DNA of 36,322 nucleotides from an uncultured Prevotella sp. (lineage in GTDB: Bacteria > Bacteroidota > Bacteroidia > Bacteroidales > Bacteroidaceae). The translations under genes were made by a program, and so were the position numbers. The DNA lies in contig CAMJDL010000034.1 of the NCBI GenBank assembly GCA_946404405.1, positions 1-36,322 of the forward strand. The letters run 5' to 3'. The notes under the pieces were generated by a model. The model worked only from the letters and a program-made list of their open reading frames with translations, made no database searches and was not told where the DNA came from. Positions 32,112 to 36,322 of this stretch are shown one piece after another; positions within the stretch are counted from its first letter, which is position 1, and each line of letters starts with the position of its first letter.

Positions 32112-33742
32112 TTCTTTTTCTCAGGCGCTTTAGGGAATGCAGCATTCTCGCGGAATATTTTCAGCGTCTCTGTGATGGCAGGGTCGTCACTATTCAAATA
32201 TTTCATCCAGGCCTCTTCGCTCATCATGTTGTAGATTATGCGACTGTTGATGAAGCGTTCCAGCAATTTGTGCGACTTCTGTATCATCAGATTACGACGT
32301 TTCAGTCCGTTCTTGTCAGCATAGGTGGCAAATTTATCCACCATATTCTGCTTCTGCAGGTGTTTGGCCATATCGTCGACAGACTTGATATCTTTAAGCG
32401 TCTGTCGATTAGCATCGGTATATTCGTAAGCATACTGGATAATCAGTCCCGACATGGTAGCCTGCTTATAATAAGAGGTAACGTTGGTAGTATCCTCAGC
32501 AATAAAAATGTCGGGCGTAATACCACCTCCACCGAATACGGGACGTCCGATGGCTGTATGATATTCTTTGCCCTCATGTTTGATGCTGTCCTGCGAGAAG
32601 AATTCTCCATGTTCATAGCGCGTTAGGATGTCCTCTTCGTAGTTTTTGTTCTCGCCTGAAACGTAAGGCTTCTGGATGCAACGTCCCGATGGTGAATAGT
32701 AGCGGGCAATGGTAAGACGAATCATCGAATGGTCATTGAATTCGATGGGCTGTTGTACGAGTCCCTTACCAAACGAACGGCGTCCGATGATGGTGCCTCT
32801 GTCATTGTCCTGAATGGCACCAGCCAGAATCTCTGACGCTGAGGCTGAACCCTCGTCAATCAGTACAACCAACGGAATACGCTGATATGAACCACGTCCG
32901 TCACTACGATATTCCTGACGTTGCGACTTGCGTCCTTGCGTGTAGACGATAAGGCGGTTCTTGGGCAGAAACTCGTTGGCGATCTGGACTGCAGACTGCA
33001 GATAACCGCCAGTGTTGCCTCGCAGGTCGATGGTCAGGCTCTGAAAGTCCTCTTCCGAAAGTTTAGCCAGTGCAATCAATAACTCTGGATAGGTGTTTTC
33101 GCCAAAGTTCTTGATACGGATATATCCCGTTTCTTTGTTTAGCATATAGGCGGCAGTAACGCTCTTGGTGGGTATCTCGCCACGTGTCACCACTATGTCA
33201 CGAACCTTCTTCTCACCATAGCGCATAATACCCAGTTTTACCTTCGTGTCCTTCGGACCTTTCAGCTTGTGCATGGCCACCTCGTTGGTCAGTGTCTTAC
33301 CTGTGAAGTCCTCACCGTCCACCTTCACAATTTTGTCGCCTGCTATCACACCGGCACGTTCTGCAGGTCCGTTGCCAATGACCTGCTGTACGCGAAGTGT
33401 ATCCTGACGGATAATGAACTCAATACCAACGCCTGAGAATGAACCACGCAGGTCGTCATTAGCCATTTGCACGTCGTTAGCTGAAATGTAGACGCTGTGT
33501 GGATCGAGCTCAGCCAGAATCTGTGGCACGGCTTTTTCTACCAGGTCATTGACGTTGACAGTGTCCACATACTGGTCATCAATAATGTGTAGCAGGTTAT
33601 TCAGTTTGTTGCTGCTGGTATTGATGATGCTCAGTCGGTTGCCTGAAAAGTGGTTGGCATAAAATGTGCCTATCAGAATACCTATCACCACACATACTGC
33701 CATGATGATAGGCATAAAACGGTTATTTCTTTTGTTGTTCAT
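32108..33742 (-). CDS. S41-family carboxyl-terminal processing protease
   Basis: A 544-aa periplasmic serine protease held by an N-terminal helix ('FMPIIMAVCVVIGILIGTFY'). A PDZ domain occupies about residues 88-180 ('FSGVGIEFIIRQDTLRVQQV', 'GPAERAGVIAGDKIVKVDG'). The tail-specific protease core follows, with 'IDLRGNTGGYLQSAVQIAN', the catalytic Ser301 in 'DEGSASASEI' and the general-base Lys326 in 'RRSFGKGLVQ'; the 25-residue gap matches CtpB and Prc. It sits between dCMP deaminase and the cyclo-ligase. The gap before its start is an octamer array. Confidence 0.94.
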   Translation of the reverse strand: MNNKRNNRFMPIIMAVCVVIGILIGTFYANHFSGNRLSIINTSSNKLNNLLHIIDDQYVDTVNVNDLVEKAVPQILAELDPHSVYISANDVQMANDDLRGSFSGVGIEFIIRQDTLRVQQVIGNGPAERAGVIAGDKIVKVDGEDFTGKTLTNEVAMHKLKGPKDTKVKLGIMRYGEKKVRDIVVTRGEIPTKSVTAAYMLNKETGYIRIKNFGENTYPELLIALAKLSEEDFQSLTIDLRGNTGGYLQSAVQIANEFLPKNRLIVYTQGRKSQRQEYRSDGRGSYQRIPLVVLIDEGSASASEILAGAIQDNDRGTIIGRRSFGKGLVQQPIEFNDHSMIRLTIARYYSPSGRCIQKPYVSGENKNYEEDILTRYEHGEFFSQDSIKHEGKEYHTAIGRPVFGGGGITPDIFIAEDTTNVTSYYKQATMSGLIIQYAYEYTDANRQTLKDIKSVDDMAKHLQKQNMVDKFATYADKNGLKRRNLMIQKSHKLLERFINSRIIYNMMSEEAWMKYLNSDDPAITETLKIFRENAAFPKAPEKKK

Positions 33743-33750
33743 TGTTCTTA

Positions 33751-33798
33751 TTTCGACATTTCGATATTTCGATGTTTCGATGTTTCGACATTTCGTTA
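33751..33798. repeat. Octamer array, word TTTCGATG
   Basis: Six 8-nt units (TTTCGACA, TTTCGATA, TTTCGATG twice, TTTCGACA, TTTCGTTA) fill the gap between dCMP deaminase and the S41 gene; the deaminase stop (33796-33798) is in the last unit. The word is the same as at 13187-13218. Confidence 0.92.
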
Positions 33799-34218
33799 TT
33801 CTCCAAGATACACGACTTCGATGCCTGCACGTTCCAGCAGGTCGACACCATCAGTCAGACGGTATTTCTCGCCATAGACGACACGCTTGATGCCCGACTG
33901 AATGATGAGTTTTGCACACTCAATACAGGGTGAAGCCGTGATATAAATAGTAGCACCCTCAGAATTGTTGCTTGAACGTGCCAGTTTGGTAATGGCATTG
34001 GCTTCAGCATGCAGCACGTAGGGTTTGGTAACGTTGTTGTCATCCTCGCAGACATTCTCGAAACCGCTGGGGGTGCCGTTGTAGCCGTCGCTGATGATCA
34101 TGCCATTCTTTACCACTAACGCACCAACTTGGCGACGCTGACAGTATGAGTTCTGGGCCCAAATGCGAGCCATTTCCAGATATCTCTGGTCAAATCTTTT
34201 TTGTTTTTCTGATTCCAT
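33796..34218 (-). CDS. dCMP deaminase (cytidine/deoxycytidylate deaminase family)
   Basis: A 140-aa zinc enzyme. 'LHAEANAITKLA' supplies the zinc His and catalytic Glu, and 'TASPCIECAKLIIQSGIKRVVYG' the two zinc Cys. 'CQRRQVGALVVKNGMIISDGYNGTPSGFENVCED' (read in parts) is typical of dCMP deaminases feeding dUMP into dTTP synthesis. It overlaps the M3 peptidase gene by 29 bp in a different frame, so the two are probably co-transcribed. Confidence 0.92.
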   Translation of the reverse strand: MESEKQKRFDQRYLEMARIWAQNSYCQRRQVGALVVKNGMIISDGYNGTPSGFENVCEDDNNVTKPYVLHAEANAITKLARSSNNSEGATIYITASPCIECAKLIIQSGIKRVVYGEKYRLTDGVDLLERAGIEVVYLGE

Positions 34219-36262
34219 TTCTCTTTAGTAATGCGTCTATCGTGGGTTCACTACCCTTGAAGTTCTTATAGAGTGTCATGGGGTGCTCAGTGCCTCCCTT
34301 GCTCAATATTTCGTCGCGGAAACGCTGTGCCGTATTTTGGTCGAAGATACCGTGTTTCTTGAAAACGCTAAAAGCATCAGCATCCAGCACCTCTGCCCAC
34401 TTGTAGCTATAGTAGCCGGCAGCGTAGCCGCCTGCCATGATGTGCGAGAACTGTACCGTCATGCACGTATCAGACAGTTGTTTACCCAAAATGGCTTTCT
34501 TCCAGGCCTTCTTTTCAAAGGGAATGATATCGTCCTTGAATTCGTCCTTCTTTGTATAGTAAGCCATATCGAGCAGTCCAAACGAGACTTGTCTCAGGCA
34601 GGCTGTAGCTGCCATGAAGTTACGGCTCTTTACGATTCGGCGAATGAGTTCATCGGGCAATGGCTCGCCAGTCTGATAATGGAAAGCGAAGGTACGCAGA
34701 AATTCCTTTTCAATCGAGAAGTTCTCCATAAACTGTGAAGGCAGTTCCACGAAGTCCCACCAAACACTTGTACCACTCAGCGATTCAAAACGGGTATTTG
34801 CAAACATACCGTGCAGCGAGTGACCGAACTCATGCAGGAAGGTCTCTACCTCGCCCAGTGTCAATAGGGCAGGCTTGTCTTCTGTCGGTTTCGTCAGGTT
34901 CATAACCACCGATACGTGCGGACGAACATTCTCCTTGATACTTTTCACTTTTCCCTTTTCACTATTCACTTCCCAGTGCTGTCCTTGGTATTCGGTCATC
35001 CAGGCACCTCCCTGCTTGCCTTTGCGGGGATGAAAGTCTGCATAGAATACTGCAAGATAGCTGTCGTCCTTGTCGAATACCTCGTATGCCTTTACGTCAG
35101 GGTGATAGACGGGGATGTCCTTATTCTCCTTGAACGTGATGCCATACAGACGGTTAGCCAATCCGAAGACACCTTTGATGACGTTTTTCAGTTCGAAGTA
35201 TGGCCTGAGCATCTCAGCATCCAGATTGTATTTCTTCATCTGTAACTTGTGAGAATAGAATCCTGAATCCCAAGGCATCATTTCTTCGCCGCACATTTTC
35301 TTCAACTCCTCGCGCTCCTTAACAGCTGTGGGCCTGTAAGCATCAATCAAGTCATCCAGCAAGCGATAGACGTTGCGTGCGTTCGATGCCATACGACGCT
35401 TCAGCACATAGTCGGCATACGTCTTATAACCCAGCAATTGAGCTATTTCGCGACGTAAATTGATAAGACGCTTGCATATCTCAAGGTTGTTTTCATGATT
35501 GTCGTGCGTGCAGACGGTATTTCGAGCCATATAAAGCTGTTTCCTCAGTTCCCGTTGGGTAGAGTAGGTCATAAAGGGTGAGTACGAGGGATAGTCCAAC
35601 GTGAACACCCACCCCTGCTTGCCTTGCTCTTTGGCAGTCAGGGCTGCAGCCTCGCGAGCTGTTTCTGGCAGTCCGTCCAGTTGTGCTTCGTCTGTGATGT
35701 CGAGCGTAAAGGCTTTTTGTTCCTTCAGCAGGTTCTGCGAGAACTGTAGCGAGAGCATTGATGCTTCTTCTGTCAATTGGCGCAGACGTTCCTTGCCAGC
35801 ATCATCCAGTAATGCACCGCTGCGTACGAAACCTTCGTAGCAGTTGTCAAGCAGCATTTTCTCCTCTGGCGTCAACTTGCGATGGTGCTGGTGGACGTAG
35901 CGGATGCGCTCAAACAGTTTCGGATTCAGTCGGATGTCGTTTGCGTGTTGTGTCAGTATGGGTTGCATCTTCTGTGCCAGTGCATCCATCTCGTCGTTGG
36001 TCTCTGCCGACAGAAGATTGAAGAATACCGTCGATACTCTTGACAACAGGTCGTAATAGCCCTCGTCCTCCTCCGTATTGATAATGGTATTATCGAAGGT
36101 GGGCTTTTCTGGATTGTTAATCGTTTTCTCTATCTGCTCGTTGTCTCTGCGGATGCCTTCCATAAAGGCCTCCTCATAGTGTTCAAGCTTGATGCGGTCA
36201 AAGGGCACCGTATCATGCGGTGTCCCGTAAGGTTCGAAAAACGGGTTTATATTCTCACTCAT
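34190..36262 (-). CDS. M3-family peptidyl-dipeptidase (Dcp-like)
   Basis: A 690-aa thimet-type zinc metallopeptidase, length as for Dcp, which clips dipeptides from peptide C-termini. The zinc site is 'FLHEFGHSLHGM' (His477, Glu478, His481) with the third ligand Glu506 in 'WWDFVELPSQF'. No signal peptide is seen, so it is probably cytoplasmic. Residues about 432-441 ('VNSEKGKVKS') come from an in-frame heptamer array just before the conserved 'NVRPHVSVVMN' strand. A -7 box (TAATTTTG on the minus strand, 36290-36297) lies about 28 nt upstream. It seems to head the run M3, dCMP deaminase, S41, cyclo-ligase. Confidence 0.94.
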   Translation of the reverse strand: MSENINPFFEPYGTPHDTVPFDRIKLEHYEEAFMEGIRRDNEQIEKTINNPEKPTFDNTIINTEEDEGYYDLLSRVSTVFFNLLSAETNDEMDALAQKMQPILTQHANDIRLNPKLFERIRYVHQHHRKLTPEEKMLLDNCYEGFVRSGALLDDAGKERLRQLTEEASMLSLQFSQNLLKEQKAFTLDITDEAQLDGLPETAREAAALTAKEQGKQGWVFTLDYPSYSPFMTYSTQRELRKQLYMARNTVCTHDNHENNLEICKRLINLRREIAQLLGYKTYADYVLKRRMASNARNVYRLLDDLIDAYRPTAVKEREELKKMCGEEMMPWDSGFYSHKLQMKKYNLDAEMLRPYFELKNVIKGVFGLANRLYGITFKENKDIPVYHPDVKAYEVFDKDDSYLAVFYADFHPRKGKQGGAWMTEYQGQHWEVNSEKGKVKSIKENVRPHVSVVMNLTKPTEDKPALLTLGEVETFLHEFGHSLHGMFANTRFESLSGTSVWWDFVELPSQFMENFSIEKEFLRTFAFHYQTGEPLPDELIRRIVKSRNFMAATACLRQVSFGLLDMAYYTKKDEFKDDIIPFEKKAWKKAILGKQLSDTCMTVQFSHIMAGGYAAGYYSYKWAEVLDADAFSVFKKHGIFDQNTAQRFRDEILSKGGTEHPMTLYKNFKGSEPTIDALLKRNGIRKTKKI
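34941..34968. repeat. In-frame heptamer array, word CTTTTCA (GTGAAAA-type), inside the M3 peptidase gene
   Basis: CTTTTCA, CTTTTCC, CTTTTCA and CTATTCA: the word of the promoter modules, here inside a coding region and translated as 'NSEKGKVKS'. Confidence 0.9.
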
Positions 36263-36289
36263 ACTAACGCTTTCTTGCTATATAGCGTG

Positions 36290-36297
36290 CAAAATTA
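36290..36297 (-). promoter_or_regulatory. Predicted -7 box for the M3 peptidase operon
   Basis: The minus strand reads TAATTTTG. The upstream -33 region is cut off near the window end, where an AAGTGAA-like sequence (36315-36321) may be the edge of another array. Confidence 0.55.
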
Positions 36298-36322
36298 AGA
36301 AAAAAGTATGAATAAGTGAACT

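Overview
The window looks like chromosomal DNA from a Prevotella-type member of the Bacteroidales. The signs are Bacteroidetes -7 boxes (TAnnTTTG) before many genes, no usable Shine-Dalgarno sequences, family-restricted genes (DUF4230, DUF4738, DUF3822, DUF721 next to recF), a 576-residue LysS with a C-terminal extension, and a giant surface protein ending in a 'DLQGRRI...KGKKLVVK' tail typical of Prevotella secreted proteins. This assignment rests on recognition of families, not on a search. I see no tRNA, rRNA, CRISPR array, transposase or integrase.

Layout. 1-7352 (+): 3' part of a giant multidomain surface protein, closed by a strong terminator. 7410-8888 (-): an unrecognised lipoprotein. 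8889-10014: a 1.1-kb gene-free stretch packed with structure: a nested hairpin, 22-nt tandem repeats, a ~265-bp imperfect palindrome and a 29-nt direct repeat. 10015-11577 (+): a C11 (clostripain-like) lipoprotein protease. 11648-15394 (-): AI-2E-family membrane protein, OprP-type porin and sodium:solute symporter. 15518-16183 (+): TrmO. 16164-17490 (-): two tandem DUF4230 proteins. 17595-18176 (+): DUF4738 lipoprotein. 18103-23063 (-): lysS, gpsA, pgi and a HAD phosphatase. 23167-26569 (+): dnaG and a cardiolipin synthase. 26593-29962 (-): TPR protein, ribH, exonuclease III, an unlisted 28-aa membrane peptide, DUF3822 and rsmD. 30171-31606 (+): recF and DUF721/DciA-like. 31593-36262 (-): M3 dipeptidyl carboxypeptidase, dCMP deaminase, S41 protease and 5-formyl-THF cyclo-ligase.

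The gene content right of 11.6 kb is mostly housekeeping: replication and repair (dnaG, recF, DciA-like, exonuclease III), translation (lysS, rsmD, trmO), central metabolism (pgi, gpsA), cofactors (ribH, cyclo-ligase) and envelope functions (cls, porin, transporters, proteases). The left 11.6 kb is accessory: surface protein, lipoproteins and a secreted protease.

The most unusual signal is not a gene. Short tandem arrays of 7-, 8- or 9-nt words fill many gene junctions and also lie inside four reading frames (surface protein, cls, recF, M3 peptidase). The same word recurs at distant sites: GTGAAAA at six places, TTTCGATG at two, CAACGTT at two, GTAAATC at two. At three divergent gene pairs the GTGAAAA array sits at the core of one shared bidirectional promoter layout. 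From -7 box to -7 box this measures 79, 79 and 69 bp, with an ATTTG element directly after the array. Several promoters also place the -7 box only 4-8 nt before the start codon, which predicts leaderless or nearly leaderless mRNAs for dnaG, trmO, recF and others.
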